Source: an uncultured Lachnospiraceae bacterium
GTDB taxonomy: Bacteria > Bacillota > Clostridia > Lachnospirales > Lachnospiraceae
NCBI GenBank assembly: GCA_910579495.1
Contig: CAJTVD010000010.1
Span: forward strand, 1-64,000
DNA: 64,000 nt
Direction: 5' to 3'
Shown here: one piece after another, positions 16,529 through 25,892 of the stretch
How the letters are laid out: the number at the start of each line of letters is the position of its first letter
Position numbering within the stretch: position 1 is the first letter of the stretch
The notes under the pieces: model-generated
Seen by the model: only the letters and a program-made list of their open reading frames with translations
The model's database searches: none
Told to the model about the DNA's origin: nothing
Program-made: the position numbers and the translations under genes

Positions 16529-17725
16529 ATGCCTAATTTACGTGAACTTGAAGCAGCCATTCCTGTTGCCCCCCTAAAGCTGGTTGTTATGGAATCCGCA
16601 ACCAGGCTTGGAAGCAATGTCAACCATCATCTGGTGAATTTCAGGAGAGATGTTAAAAACATTGCCAAAAATGATCCCGCTTTCGAAGGCTATGTATCTG
16701 ATAATTATATCGTTGATTCCGCCTGCTACCGTTTTGGCTCAGGGGAGGGAAAGGCCATTATCGCAGAGTCCATCAGAGGGACTGACTTATTTATTTTAGT
16801 TGATGTGTGCAACCATAGTATTTCTTACCGGATGAACGGTTATACCAATTTCAAATCACCGGATGACCACTACCAGGATTTAAAGCGCATCATCGCCGCT
16901 GTCAACGGCAAGGCCCACCGGATCAATGTAATCATGCCCTTCCTTTACGAAGGCAGGCAGCACAAAAGAAGCGGCCGTGAATCCTTAGACTGCGCCTATG
17001 CCATTGAAGAGCTGAGCAATATGGGTGTGAGCAATTTTATCACCTTTGACGCCCATGACCCAAGGATACAGAATGCTGAGCCTTTATGCGGTTTTGATAA
17101 TTTTACGCCCCCCTATCAGTTTATCCAGGCCCTTCTTGCGGCGGATGGCCGCCTGCTCATTGACAGGGAGCATCTCATCGTCATCAGCCCCGACGAAGGG
17201 GCGTTAGACCGTGCCGTATACTTTGCCAATGTCCTTGGGGTGGATACGGGGATGTTCTACAAGCGCCGGGATTATTCCGTAATTGAAAATGGCAAAAACC
17301 CCATTGTGGCCCATGAATTTTTGGGGGACAATATTGACGGGAAGGATGTTATTATCATTGACGACATGATTTCCTCCGGGGGAAGCATGATTGACACTGC
17401 CAAAAAACTGAAATCCATGAATGCCAAAAGAGTATTTATCTGCTGCACCTTCGGTCTTTTTACAGAAGGGCTCGGCCTTTTTGACGAAGCTTACGAGAAA
17501 TGCTATTTTGATAAGATCATCACCACTAACCTGTCTTATCAGATACCGGAACTGCTCTCCCGCCCTTATTATATTGAGGCGGATATGGGCAAATTCCTTG
17601 CTTCCATTATAGATTTTATGAACCATGATTCATCCATGGCGAATGTTTATACGCCCACCGAAAAAATACGGGAATTTCTTCTGCACTATAACAACCGGGA
17701 GGACAGATATTCCCTCAAAGACTGA
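16529..17725 (+). CDS. prs: Ribose-phosphate pyrophosphokinase, long clostridial form
   Basis: Makes PRPP from ribose-5-phosphate and ATP for nucleotide, histidine and tryptophan synthesis. The PRPP-binding loop DVIIIDDMISSGGSM lies near residue 275, and the regions DSACYRFGSGEGK and MPFLYEGRQHKRSGRESLDC match Prs. The protein is about 398 residues, some 80 longer than typical class I enzymes, with the extra length spread over the N terminus and a longer C-terminal tail. The ATG at 16529 follows GGAGG by five bases; an ATG 20 codons earlier has no such site and lies close to the promoter. It is monocistronic, ending in a strong terminator, and is one of three intact chromosomal genes on the plus strand. 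Confidence 0.9.
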   Translation: MPNLRELEAAIPVAPLKLVVMESATRLGSNVNHHLVNFRRDVKNIAKNDPAFEGYVSDNYIVDSACYRFGSGEGKAIIAESIRGTDLFILVDVCNHSISYRMNGYTNFKSPDDHYQDLKRIIAAVNGKAHRINVIMPFLYEGRQHKRSGRESLDCAYAIEELSNMGVSNFITFDAHDPRIQNAEPLCGFDNFTPPYQFIQALLAADGRLLIDREHLIVISPDEGALDRAVYFANVLGVDTGMFYKRRDYSVIENGKNPIVAHEFLGDNIDGKDVIIIDDMISSGGSMIDTAKKLKSMNAKRVFICCTFGLFTEGLGLFDEAYEKCYFDKIITTNLSYQIPELLSRPYYIEADMGKFLASIIDFMNHDSSMANVYTPTEKIREFLLHYNNREDRYSLKD

Positions 17726-17747
17726 TTCTTGCTGTAAAAAAGCTGTG

Positions 17748-17788
17748 AAAACCGGCATAACTGGAATTTTCCAGCTATGCCGGTTTTT
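17748..17788. terminator. Bidirectional terminator between prs and the sensor kinase
   Basis: A 16-bp stem (ACCGGCATAACTGGAA against TTCCAGCTATGCCGGT, one G-T pair) has A-runs on its left and a T-run on its right. It can therefore terminate both prs (plus) and the converging histidine kinase gene (minus). Confidence 0.9.
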
Positions 17789-17808
17789 AGCACAGGCCAA
17801 CCGTTTTC

Positions 17809-20505
17809 TCAGGATGGGTTGTTCACTTCATCCATTAATGGGAAAGCAAGATTTACCTTAAACAAATCCCCATCCATCACAATCTCAAATTCCCCTTTCA
17901 GGGCTTCTGTAAGATTCTTAGCAATGGACAGCCCCAGCCCGCTCCCTTCTGTTGTCCTGGATTCATCTCCCCGGATAAATCTTTCTGTAAGCTCCTGGGG
18001 ATTTACCTTTAAGGGCTGCGCGGAAATATTCTTGATAGACAGGGCCACCCATTTTTGCTTATCCTGGCTTTGGGCAAACTCCATGTCAAGGTAAACCCGG
18101 GTTCCCGGCAGCGCATACTTGATAATATTGTTAAACAGATTTTCAATCACGCGCCATATCCTTCTGCTGTCAGCTTCAATATATACATTGCCCTTTGGCA
18201 CCTGGAACACCAGGTATAGGGACTTTTCCTCAAACTTTTCAGAAAATTCTCCCACAGTCTGGTGGAGCAGTTCCACCAGGTCAATCTTTTCCCACTGGTA
18301 AACAATGTTGCCGGAGGAAATCTTGGAAGCCTCCACCAGGTCATCGGTAAGCTGTTTCAGCCGCTGGGATTTGGCATCCAACACTTCTATATATTCCCTG
18401 ACTTTCGGATGGCTTACATTTTCCCTTTTGATCAGATCCACATAATTGATAATGGAGGTAAGGGGGGTTTTGATATCATGGGACACATTGGTGATCAGGT
18501 CCGCTTTCATCCGCTCATCCTTCATACTGGTTTCCACCGCTACCCTTACGCTGTCCCCAATGCTGTTGACTGCACGGGCAAGTATCAGGTCCTCCCCATG
18601 GAGCCCCTCCTCCTTTACCTTATGGGAAAGGTCTCCCTCATTAATTAACCGGATCCCTTCTAAAATCATCTGTTTTGCCAGGGCCGAGCGGTACAGTGCG
18701 TATCCTGCCCCTGCATCCGCCGCCAGGATAACCAGTATTCCCAGCACCCCCCACCCCCAGGAGGTACCATCATATATGGTATATGCGGCAAAAGCAATCC
18801 CCAGGCCATTTACTGCCAAAAACAAAACATAAGGCCCCCATACTCTTACAATAAGGGCAGAATGGTCATATCCATAAAGAATCCATTTCTTCCCCCATAT
18901 GCCCATCCTTCTTGCCAGGCTGTCTCTCCAGAGAGTTTTCACCTTCAGCCTCCTTACAAAGCTGTAATAGAAGAAGGAAAAGCACAGGCTGGACAGCAGC
19001 GATATGGCGGCTGCCAGAATAACCATTACCCCCTTATCGCCAAAATGCCAGAACGTCCCTACAGCTTTCCCGGTTCCCCAGACCAGGCCAAAACAGACCG
19101 CGCAGGCGGCAAAGGCCATGGCTTCCGTTGGGACACTGTCTTCTCTGTGGAAGCCCTTTACAATTCCCTGGGGGGTTCTTCTTACATTTCTCCCCTCCCA
19201 GATGGTCAGCAGCATCAAAAGCAGCAGGTAGACAAGCAGGCATACAATCGCAGAGAGTAAATACTGCCATACATAGGGTACATAATTCCCAAAACCCGCT
19301 TTCGCCTGGGCAAAGCAGTCCTGCGCGCCAGCCTGGGAACCGTAGCGTGCATCCACCCCGATCATCACCTGGGTATCTCCCGGGTAAGCATAGTCAAAGC
19401 CGCTTAAAATATACCGCAGTGTCATCTCTTCAATCAGCGTATTGGTTTCAAATTCCATGGACTGGGCATCATAAAAAATATATTTCCCACACCGGGAAGA
19501 AAGCTCCTTTTTAAGGCCCGTAACAGAACTTAACCCGGTTTCCATGTTGGTGAAAACCTGCTCCTGGCCCCCTATGGCCCTTCTGATGAAATAGACAATA
19601 TTGGAATTACCGGAATCATAATAATCCCTGTATTTTAAATATTCATCGTAATTAATGCTGAGATCTTCGGCGGCCTTCCTCACATTGCCGCAAAGCTCAT
19701 AGTACTCCTCCCAGGAAGATACATAGTTTTCTATATTCTTCCCTTCCGCCGTCCGGTACTTATTCAAAAGCAATGTAACCTGGTTTCCGCCATCGATCTG
19801 GTTTCCCGACACGGTTACAACTTTTCTTGCCCCTGATAAATCGGAATTTAGATAGCCCCCTGTGCCGCTTTCTAATTTTTCCTTATCCACCCTGGTAACC
19901 ATGGTGCTCCTGCCCAGGAACCGGGCGGCTTCCTCCCCGTCCATATAGGCCTCTTCATAGCCAAAGCCGGCCTGAGCCCATTTGATCAGGTCATCCAGAT
20001 AATAATCCGCCGTAATGTACTCCTGGGGGATTCCCCCATACCTGCCTGCAAAGGCGGCCACATCCACAGTTTTTCCCGGGTCAAATTTTCCATCTGTCTC
20101 CATCTGCCCTCTGATAGCGCCATAACAGATAATATCCGACACACTGTTCCCCAAAAGGGTATTAAATAAATCGGACTCTTCAAAGGGCCTGCCCTGGTCC
20201 TCCCCCACTAGATTGTAGGACATCGGGCCTTTTCTGGTATCCACCACAAGATAGGAACCGGAAAAAACCGCCGTAATCATTACTGCCGCCATAACCAGGG
20301 AAATATGCTGCAGGAAATGAAAAAACACAACGCTCCCTCTTTTCCTGCTCCCGGGCGCTTTAGGCTTTTTTTCCGGGCCAGGCGATGGCCAGCCGGGCCA
20401 GTCCTCTTCCCCCGGAAGGGATTCTTCCCTTCCCTCCTGCCAAAGCCCCTGCTTTTCTCCTATAGGGTTTTCCTGTTGGTTTTCTCCTGTTTCCTGTTTT
20501 TTCAT
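17809..20505 (-). CDS. Large membrane sensor histidine kinase
   Basis: 898-residue sensor. A hydrophilic, proline/glutamate-rich cytosolic tail of about 60 residues precedes the first membrane helix (FLQHISLVMAAVMITAVF). A large extracytoplasmic domain follows (~residues 85-425), then a cluster of about five more helices up to residue ~610. The kinase core comes next, with the phospho-acceptor SHDIKTPLTSI near 690, and the ATP-binding N box NLFNNIIKYA and GSGLGLSIAKN near the end. The extracellular domain was not recognised, so the ligand is unknown. The cognate regulator gene is 25 bases upstream in the same operon. Confidence 0.9.
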   Translation of the reverse strand: MKKQETGENQQENPIGEKQGLWQEGREESLPGEEDWPGWPSPGPEKKPKAPGSRKRGSVVFFHFLQHISLVMAAVMITAVFSGSYLVVDTRKGPMSYNLVGEDQGRPFEESDLFNTLLGNSVSDIICYGAIRGQMETDGKFDPGKTVDVAAFAGRYGGIPQEYITADYYLDDLIKWAQAGFGYEEAYMDGEEAARFLGRSTMVTRVDKEKLESGTGGYLNSDLSGARKVVTVSGNQIDGGNQVTLLLNKYRTAEGKNIENYVSSWEEYYELCGNVRKAAEDLSINYDEYLKYRDYYDSGNSNIVYFIRRAIGGQEQVFTNMETGLSSVTGLKKELSSRCGKYIFYDAQSMEFETNTLIEEMTLRYILSGFDYAYPGDTQVMIGVDARYGSQAGAQDCFAQAKAGFGNYVPYVWQYLLSAIVCLLVYLLLLMLLTIWEGRNVRRTPQGIVKGFHREDSVPTEAMAFAACAVCFGLVWGTGKAVGTFWHFGDKGVMVILAAAISLLSSLCFSFFYYSFVRRLKVKTLWRDSLARRMGIWGKKWILYGYDHSALIVRVWGPYVLFLAVNGLGIAFAAYTIYDGTSWGWGVLGILVILAADAGAGYALYRSALAKQMILEGIRLINEGDLSHKVKEEGLHGEDLILARAVNSIGDSVRVAVETSMKDERMKADLITNVSHDIKTPLTSIINYVDLIKRENVSHPKVREYIEVLDAKSQRLKQLTDDLVEASKISSGNIVYQWEKIDLVELLHQTVGEFSEKFEEKSLYLVFQVPKGNVYIEADSRRIWRVIENLFNNIIKYALPGTRVYLDMEFAQSQDKQKWVALSIKNISAQPLKVNPQELTERFIRGDESRTTEGSGLGLSIAKNLTEALKGEFEIVMDGDLFKVNLAFPLMDEVNNPS

Positions 20506-20530
20506 ACCCTTCTCCTGTTTTTTGTTCCCC

Positions 20531-21223
20531 TTATTGTTTTTCGATTTTGTAGCCTACCCCCCAGACCACTTTTAAGTACCGGGGTTCCTTGGGATTGATT
20601 TCAATTTTTTCCCGGATATGCCGGATATGGACGGCAACGGTATTGTCCGCCCCGATGGCCTCCTCATTCCAGATATTTTCATAAATCTGGTCAATGGAAA
20701 AGACTTTTCCCTGATTCTTTACCAGCAAAAGCAAGATATTGTATTCTATAGGCGTAAGCTTCACACTCTCCCCGTCCACGGTAACTTCTTTGGTATCGTC
20801 GTTGATACACAGCCCACCGGCAGTAAACAGCGCATTATTCTCCACATTAAGATTTCCAAGCTGGGTATATCTTCTTAAATTGGACTTTACCCTTGCCACC
20901 AGCTCCAGGGGGTTAAAGGGCTTGGTAACATAATCGTCCGCACCAATATTCAGCCCCAGGATTTTATCTGTATCCTCGGATTTGGCAGAGAGGAAAATAA
21001 TCGGTATGCTGCTGTATTCCCTGATTTTCAGGGTAGCATGGATCCCATCCAGCCTGGGCATCATGATGTCAATGATCAGAAGCTGGATGTTCTGGTCTTT
21101 CAGCATTTTGATTGCCTGTTCACCGTCATATGCCTTGAAGACCTGGTAGCCTTCCTGATGTAAATAAATTTCAATGGCGTCCACAATTTCCCTGTCATCG
21201 TCACAGACCAGTATGTTTGTCAT
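20531..21223 (-). CDS. OmpR-family response regulator
   Basis: Two-domain DNA-binding regulator of 230 residues paired with the downstream kinase. The receiver domain has the acidic pocket DDD near residue 9, phospho-acceptor in IIDIMMPRLDG near 49, and the K in YVTKPFNPLE near 100. A winged-helix Trans_reg_C domain ends at the C terminus (NTVAVHIRHIREKIE, VWGVGYK). It resembles the VanR/WalR branch. The start at 21223 (MTNILVCDDD) is chosen over one seven codons upstream because receiver domains begin this way and AAGGA lies just ahead. Confidence 0.93.
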   Translation of the reverse strand: MTNILVCDDDREIVDAIEIYLHQEGYQVFKAYDGEQAIKMLKDQNIQLLIIDIMMPRLDGIHATLKIREYSSIPIIFLSAKSEDTDKILGLNIGADDYVTKPFNPLELVARVKSNLRRYTQLGNLNVENNALFTAGGLCINDDTKEVTVDGESVKLTPIEYNILLLLVKNQGKVFSIDQIYENIWNEEAIGADNTVAVHIRHIREKIEINPKEPRYLKVVWGVGYKIEKQ

Positions 21224-21336
21224 AATCTCATTCCTTTTCTTCATTCAATTGACAGCAACGGGCAGGAATTTCTTCCGTCTGTTATAGTAAACCATATGTT
21301 TTTTAAGGCTTTCCAAGGAAAATAGTTAAGGTTTTC

Positions 21337-22194
21337 TTAATTCAGCATAAGAAACGCAGCCAGGTTCCCTCTTCTGCCCAGGCTGGCCCGGTGGGAAAAC
21401 AGCAGATTGCTGTTACAGCAGGTACATACATCCGTAACCGCAATATTTTTCTCAGGGATCCCCGCTTTTGCCAGTACCCTGCGGTTTGCTTCCCAGAGGT
21501 TAAGCTGGTATTTTGCCGGCCCTCTCCCGGGGCTTAAAAGAACCGTCCCTTCTTCCCCAAAGCTTTTCCTGAAAGCCTCCGCCACATCCTCCCCCACTTC
21601 ATAGCATTCCTGGCAGATAGAAGGGCCAATGGCAGCATGGATTTCTTCCGGCCTGGTCCCGAAAGCTTCCCCCATGGCCTGTACCATTACAGCCCCCATG
21701 CGGTTTATGGTCCCTCTCCAGCCGGAATGGCCAAGGCCGATGGCCCTGTTCTTCTTATCCACCAGGTAAAGGGGGACGCAGTCCGCGTAGAGGGTGCAGA
21801 GGGCTATTCCCGGAATATTGGTGACCAGCCCATCCACATCCTCATAGTCCACAGGGCGCACCACCCCTTTTCCCCGGTCTTCTTCGGTAACCAGGCGGAC
21901 ATTGGTGGTATGGGACTGGCTGGAACAGACAATGTTCTCCGGCCTGGTTCCCATCACCTGGGCGATCCTTCTGAAATTTTCGTCCACATTTTCTTTTTTA
22001 TCGCCCCTTGTATAGCTGAAATTCATGGAAGAATAAATTCCCTCACTGACGCCCCCTGCCCTGGTAGAAAATAAATGTCTGGCCATTCCCAGCGCATCCA
22101 GCGAGGGAAAGGCCAGATATGCCACCTGCCCGGACCAATTAAGCGCCAGGGCTTCTCCTTCATGCCCCCAGGGACTTTTCCGTTTTATTTGCAT
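21337..22194 (-). CDS. pgeF: Peptidoglycan-editing factor PgeF (YfiH/laccase-domain family)
   Basis: Cytosolic YfiH-family protein of about 285 residues. Family motifs are HLFSTRAGGVSEG near residue 39, SQSHTTNVR, the metal-site run TLYADCVPLYLVD, GLGHSGWRGT and CTCCNSNLLFSHR at the end. PgeF removes wrongly incorporated serine from peptidoglycan precursors in E. coli, while other members show purine-nucleoside activity, so the reaction here is uncertain. The ATG at 22194 has AGGAG nine bases upstream; a much longer N terminus would run into yraN and looks non-native. It is last in the rbgA-rnhB-yraN run. Confidence 0.9.
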   Translation of the reverse strand: MQIKRKSPWGHEGEALALNWSGQVAYLAFPSLDALGMARHLFSTRAGGVSEGIYSSMNFSYTRGDKKENVDENFRRIAQVMGTRPENIVCSSQSHTTNVRLVTEEDRGKGVVRPVDYEDVDGLVTNIPGIALCTLYADCVPLYLVDKKNRAIGLGHSGWRGTINRMGAVMVQAMGEAFGTRPEEIHAAIGPSICQECYEVGEDVAEAFRKSFGEEGTVLLSPGRGPAKYQLNLWEANRRVLAKAGIPEKNIAVTDVCTCCNSNLLFSHRASLGRRGNLAAFLMLN

Positions 22195-22225
22195 CTGATT
22201 CTTCTCCTTTCCTTTTTCCCGGCGG

Positions 22226-22600
22226 TTACCAGGATAGCTGCCGCCCTTTCCTTGTATAAGGGAAAGCGTTTTTATGCCAGACAATCTCATCCCCACAGAA
22301 GGCAACCACATCGTAACGCACCTGCCTTGTGCCCTCTTTGGGATGCTGCAGCCTGTAATAATCCGAAACCAGGCAGATTTTCTGTTGCTTTGGCAAGCTT
22401 ACCGCTTCCTCCGGCAGCCCTGACCGGGTGTTTTTTCTATACTTTACTTCCACAAAAACCAGGCAGTTCTCATGGATGCCAATCAAATCCACTTCCCCCT
22501 GCCTGCTCCTGAAATTTGCCGCCAGCTGCCTGAAACCTCTTTCCTCCAGATAGGCTGCCGCCAGGTCCTCATACTGTTTTCCTGTAATCCTCTTATCCAA
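22226..22600 (-). CDS. YraN/UPF0102 endonuclease-like protein
   Basis: 124-residue protein of the YraN family with a Holliday-junction-resolvase-type nuclease fold. The motif GEVDLIGIHENCLVFVEVKYRK supplies the D, E-x-K residues of a PD-(D/E)XK site. Start is a TTG, with the family-typical beginning of G-x-x-x-E-D-L-A-A-A-Y-L about seven residues in. It lies between the FlhB-like gene and pgeF, and neighbours rnhB as in many bacteria. Confidence 0.88.
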   Translation of the reverse strand: MDKRITGKQYEDLAAAYLEERGFRQLAANFRSRQGEVDLIGIHENCLVFVEVKYRKNTRSGLPEEAVSLPKQQKICLVSDYYRLQHPKEGTRQVRYDVVAFCGDEIVWHKNAFPYTRKGRQLSW

Positions 22601-22612
22601 AAGCTGTACCTG

Positions 22613-22903
22613 CTATTTGCCCTTATCCATTTTGGCTTTGATTTTGTCCATGGCATCTACAAATACAAGAATCTCTGCCACTACTTCATAAAGCTCCGGG
22701 GGGATCATATCGCCAATTTCCAGGCGGGAGAGCGTATCCGCCAGCTTATCATCCCTGTGTACCGGTACATCCGCTTCCTGGGCTTTTTCAATAATCCTCT
22801 CTGCAAGGGCGCCCCTGCCGCTGGCGATCACCCGGGGGGCGTCGTCGTTAGGGTCGTAGGAAAGCGCCACCGCCTGTTTCGGCTTCTTTTTTTCCTCTGC
22901 CAT
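22613..22903 (-). CDS. FlhB C-terminal-domain-like small protein (YlqH family)
   Basis: 96-residue soluble protein equivalent to the cytoplasmic tail of FlhB/EscU export switches, without the membrane part. The beginning AVALSYDPNDDAPRVIASGRG is typical, but the NPTH autocleavage motif of true FlhB is replaced by NDDA. B. subtilis has the same gene (ylqH) at the same place beside a FliK-like gene (ylqG). No flagellar genes are visible in this window, and the function of the stand-alone form is not known. Confidence 0.85.
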   Translation of the reverse strand: MAEEKKKPKQAVALSYDPNDDAPRVIASGRGALAERIIEKAQEADVPVHRDDKLADTLSRLEIGDMIPPELYEVVAEILVFVDAMDKIKAKMDKGK

Positions 22904-22923
22904 AATAATCTCCCTGTGAAAAA

Positions 22924-24555
22924 CTATGCCCTGGCATCAAAAGAATATCCCGTCAACGCGGAGATATTTTTACCCTGCTTTAAAATTTCATCCATCATTG
23001 TTGTATGCCCATCCCTTTGGATAAATTCCGCATTCATGGAATACCCTCTCTTTTCCAGCCTGTCATTTAACATCCCAATGTTCTGTGCAATCAGGTCCAG
23101 GGCGGAATCATCCTGAAGGTAAAATTTGGTGGAAACCTTCTGGTTGGTGAGGGATACATGGACATCCAAACTGCCAAGGCTCTCCATGTCAAGATGAAGC
23201 AGGGCGCTGACACTGCCATCCTTTTTGGCCAGGCTTTTTTTATTGGTATAGACAAACAGCTCCCCATTGGCATTTTTCCCCTGCATCTTCAGGGGAAGCT
23301 GCACATAGGTAAACATCTGGTTTAACTGGTTCATAAAATCAATGTTATTGCCCACGTTGGAAACCGTTTTGGCAAGGGGCGTATCCCCCCTTCCACTTTG
23401 GGCAAGGGCCTGGCTTAAACGGTTCATCTGGCTGTTTAACCTTTCGTAGAGCTTATCCACGCTATGCTCCTTGGCCACCTCCTCCGGCAGGAGCATCCAC
23501 TGCTTTCCCATTTCATTCTTTAACAGGCTTTTAAACTCCCTGCCCTCCAGGGCCTTAAAAAGTTCTTCCCGGTGGGGGATGGTTTCCTCGGAGAGCATTT
23601 TCCCAATTTCTTTTAAAATTTCCCTGCCGCCCATTTTCCCCTCTGCCAGGGCCTTTGTGAACTCTTCCGACACTCCCGCGCCTTTAAGCTGCAGGGCAAG
23701 GTTATTCCTTTCTTCCCTGGTCAAAACCGGCTGCCCTTCCTCCGGCAGTGGTATCTCCTTCGCTGTATTTTCCGGGATTTCCCCATTTTTTATAGCTTCA
23801 GCCATCTCCCCCTTAAGCTGCACAGAGCCATCCTGGGTTTGGAATACCGCCTCCTGCGGGGTATCGGAGAATATGCCAATTATTTCCTTATAAAACGCGG
23901 CCCCTTCCTGCCAGTTCCCGCTGCCTGTAATCTGGGCAAGGCTCTGGGTAAAGGCATCCGCCAGATCCATAAGGCTCTCCCCAAGCTGATGCTGGTAATT
24001 TTTGTAGGCTTCAAACTGAAAGATATTCTCCGGCGTCACCGGAAGGGAGAGCCGGTGCATTTGGACCAATGTCTGGATATCCGCCTGGGGATTGTTGGCT
24101 ATCAGCCGGTTCATCTGGTATAAGGATTGCCTGTCAATGGGAAGGCCTTCCTGCATCATGGCCTTGACCATTCCTGCGGTTATGCTGTTCTCCGGAAGCC
24201 CTGCCGCCTGCAATGCCTTGGAAACATTGGGGTCCATTCCGGTATTTTCAAAAAGGGGGGTGAGCACTATTTTGGAGTTGGTGTTGTTTTTTATCTGGAA
24301 TGTCATAAGCTGCCCAAGCTGGACCTGCATATTCCCTTCCAGCTTTGCCTGGAGAAGCTGGTTCTTGCCTATGGCAATTAAAATATCGCTTCCATTGCGG
24401 AGCAAAACCTCCCCGGACACTGCCTGCCCCGGAAGTTTCCCCAGGACTGCGTTCATCCCGTTTTTTAATCCCTGCTCTAAAGCAGCGCTGTTCTCCGTAA
24501 CAGCCGCCTGCTCATAATTTTGCCCAATCTGCCCCATATAGGTTGAAAGCTTCAT
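22924..24555 (-). CDS. FliK/YlqG-like hook-length-control-type protein
   Basis: 543-residue protein, rich in glutamine and asparagine in its N-terminal two thirds, with repeated short helical segments. The C-terminal ~120 residues (LPLKMQGKNANGELFVYTNKK to the end) resemble the FliK C-terminal domain. It starts inside the rnhB stop (four-base ATGA overlap) and is followed by the FlhB-tail gene. FliK binds FlhB during hook-length switching, so the two products may interact, but a role outside flagella is likely because the pair is conserved at this housekeeping site. The family assignment rests on the C-terminal part and synteny. Confidence 0.7.
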   Translation of the reverse strand: MKLSTYMGQIGQNYEQAAVTENSAALEQGLKNGMNAVLGKLPGQAVSGEVLLRNGSDILIAIGKNQLLQAKLEGNMQVQLGQLMTFQIKNNTNSKIVLTPLFENTGMDPNVSKALQAAGLPENSITAGMVKAMMQEGLPIDRQSLYQMNRLIANNPQADIQTLVQMHRLSLPVTPENIFQFEAYKNYQHQLGESLMDLADAFTQSLAQITGSGNWQEGAAFYKEIIGIFSDTPQEAVFQTQDGSVQLKGEMAEAIKNGEIPENTAKEIPLPEEGQPVLTREERNNLALQLKGAGVSEEFTKALAEGKMGGREILKEIGKMLSEETIPHREELFKALEGREFKSLLKNEMGKQWMLLPEEVAKEHSVDKLYERLNSQMNRLSQALAQSGRGDTPLAKTVSNVGNNIDFMNQLNQMFTYVQLPLKMQGKNANGELFVYTNKKSLAKKDGSVSALLHLDMESLGSLDVHVSLTNQKVSTKFYLQDDSALDLIAQNIGMLNDRLEKRGYSMNAEFIQRDGHTTMMDEILKQGKNISALTGYSFDARA

Positions 24556-25331
24556 AATCTAACGCCCCCTGTGCTGATAAAATTTTTGATAAAGCTCCTG
24601 CGGTGGATGGGAGAAGGCCCCAGTTTTTTCAGCGCTTCTATATGCTGCCGGGCACCGTAGCCCTTATGGGACGCAAAGCCGTAACCTGGAAAAACTTTAT
24701 CATATTCTACCATCAGGCGGTCCCTGGAAACCTTGGCAATGATGCTTGCCGCGGCTATGGAAATACTTTTGGCATCCCCCTTGATAATAGGGACCTGCCT
24801 GATGGAAATGCCCGGTATCATCACCGCATCATTTAAGAGAATGTCCGGCCCAGGGGAAAGCTTTCCCACTGCCTCCCTCATGGCCTCATAGGTAGCCTGG
24901 AGAATATTGATCTCATCAATCCGTTCCGGGGAAGCAAATCCCACCCCCACGCAAACAGCCTTCTCCATAATCACATCAAATAACTCTTCTCTTTTTTTTT
25001 CGGACAGTTGTTTGGAATCGTTAAGATACAAAATATCACAATCCTTTGGAAGTATCACCGCCCCCGCCGCCACCGGCCCTGCAAGAGGCCCCCTGCCTGC
25101 CTCGTCAACACCGCAGATATATTGGCAACAGGCATATTTTTTCTCAAACTCCTTCATCCCTTCCAGCCGGGACAGCTCCTTTTCATAAGCCCCAAGCCGC
25201 CCCCTGGCCTTCTCCACTAAAGCGGCGACGCCACAGCGGGTATCTGGCTGGTAGGTTTCTATAAAATCAGGCAGCTTCTGAATATCCGCTGCCTGTAGTA
25301 TTTCCCTGATCTCACTTATCTTCTGTCCCAT
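24552..25331 (-). CDS. rnhB: Ribonuclease HII
   Basis: Removes ribonucleotides misincorporated in DNA and RNA primers. The catalytic DEAGRG motif lies near residue 76, preceded by CGV, and further acidic residues are in LNDSKQLSEKKRE and IIKGDAKSISIAAASIIAKVSRD; the GYASHKGYGA-type segment (YGFASHKGYGAR) is present. Length 259 includes a family-typical N-terminal extension of about 65 residues seen in Firmicute enzymes. It is between lepB and the YlqG-like gene, as in B. subtilis except for the added lepB. Confidence 0.96.
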   Translation of the reverse strand: MGQKISEIREILQAADIQKLPDFIETYQPDTRCGVAALVEKARGRLGAYEKELSRLEGMKEFEKKYACCQYICGVDEAGRGPLAGPVAAGAVILPKDCDILYLNDSKQLSEKKREELFDVIMEKAVCVGVGFASPERIDEINILQATYEAMREAVGKLSPGPDILLNDAVMIPGISIRQVPIIKGDAKSISIAAASIIAKVSRDRLMVEYDKVFPGYGFASHKGYGARQHIEALKKLGPSPIHRRSFIKNFISTGGVRL

Positions 25332-25346
25332 AAATTGTTCCCTCTG

Positions 25347-25892
25347 TCATTGGTGCCGGATCATGCCAATTTTGTTAAAAGGCCAGATACGCACCCAGGC
25401 TTTCCCGATAAATTCATCCCTGTGGATGTTTCCCACCACTGGGTCGCGGCTGTCCGAACTGTTGTTCCTGTTATCCCCCATGACAAAATACTCGTCCTCC
25501 CCAAGGACAACAGGCTCATATGCCCGCCCCGGGTCTAAAATCTGCTCTTTTCCATAGGATTCCTCCAAAATTTCCCCGTCTATGTAGATATCCCCCTGGG
25601 AATCAATATAAACCGTCTCCCCGGGAAGCCCGATAATTCTTTTTATATAATAGGTCTTATCCGCATACCGGAAGGGAAATACGATAATATCATACCGTTT
25701 GGGTTCCTGGAACCGATAAGATATCTTATCAACAATCAGATTATCCCCATCCATCAGCATGGGCTCCATGGAACTGCCGATCACCTTGGTGCGCTGCCCC
25801 ACATAGGTTACCACCAAAAAGGTGGAAACCAGCACAATCAGCAGATACATACTTGTACTTAATATTTCTTTTAGTTTCTTATTCACTGCCAT
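25347..25892 (-). CDS. lepB: Signal peptidase I (first of two)
   Basis: Type I signal peptidase of 181 residues with a single N-terminal membrane anchor (residues ~15-32). The catalytic serine is in GSSMEPML near residue 39 and the lysine in YYIKRIIGLPGE near 82; the box GDNRNNSSDSRD lies near 145. It cleaves secreted proteins at the outer face of the membrane. The ATG at 25892 overlaps the end of rbgA by ten bases. A second, different lepB lies on the other side of rbgA. Confidence 0.93.
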   Translation of the reverse strand: MAVNKKLKEILSTSMYLLIVLVSTFLVVTYVGQRTKVIGSSMEPMLMDGDNLIVDKISYRFQEPKRYDIIVFPFRYADKTYYIKRIIGLPGETVYIDSQGDIYIDGEILEESYGKEQILDPGRAYEPVVLGEDEYFVMGDNRNNSSDSRDPVVGNIHRDEFIGKAWVRIWPFNKIGMIRHQ

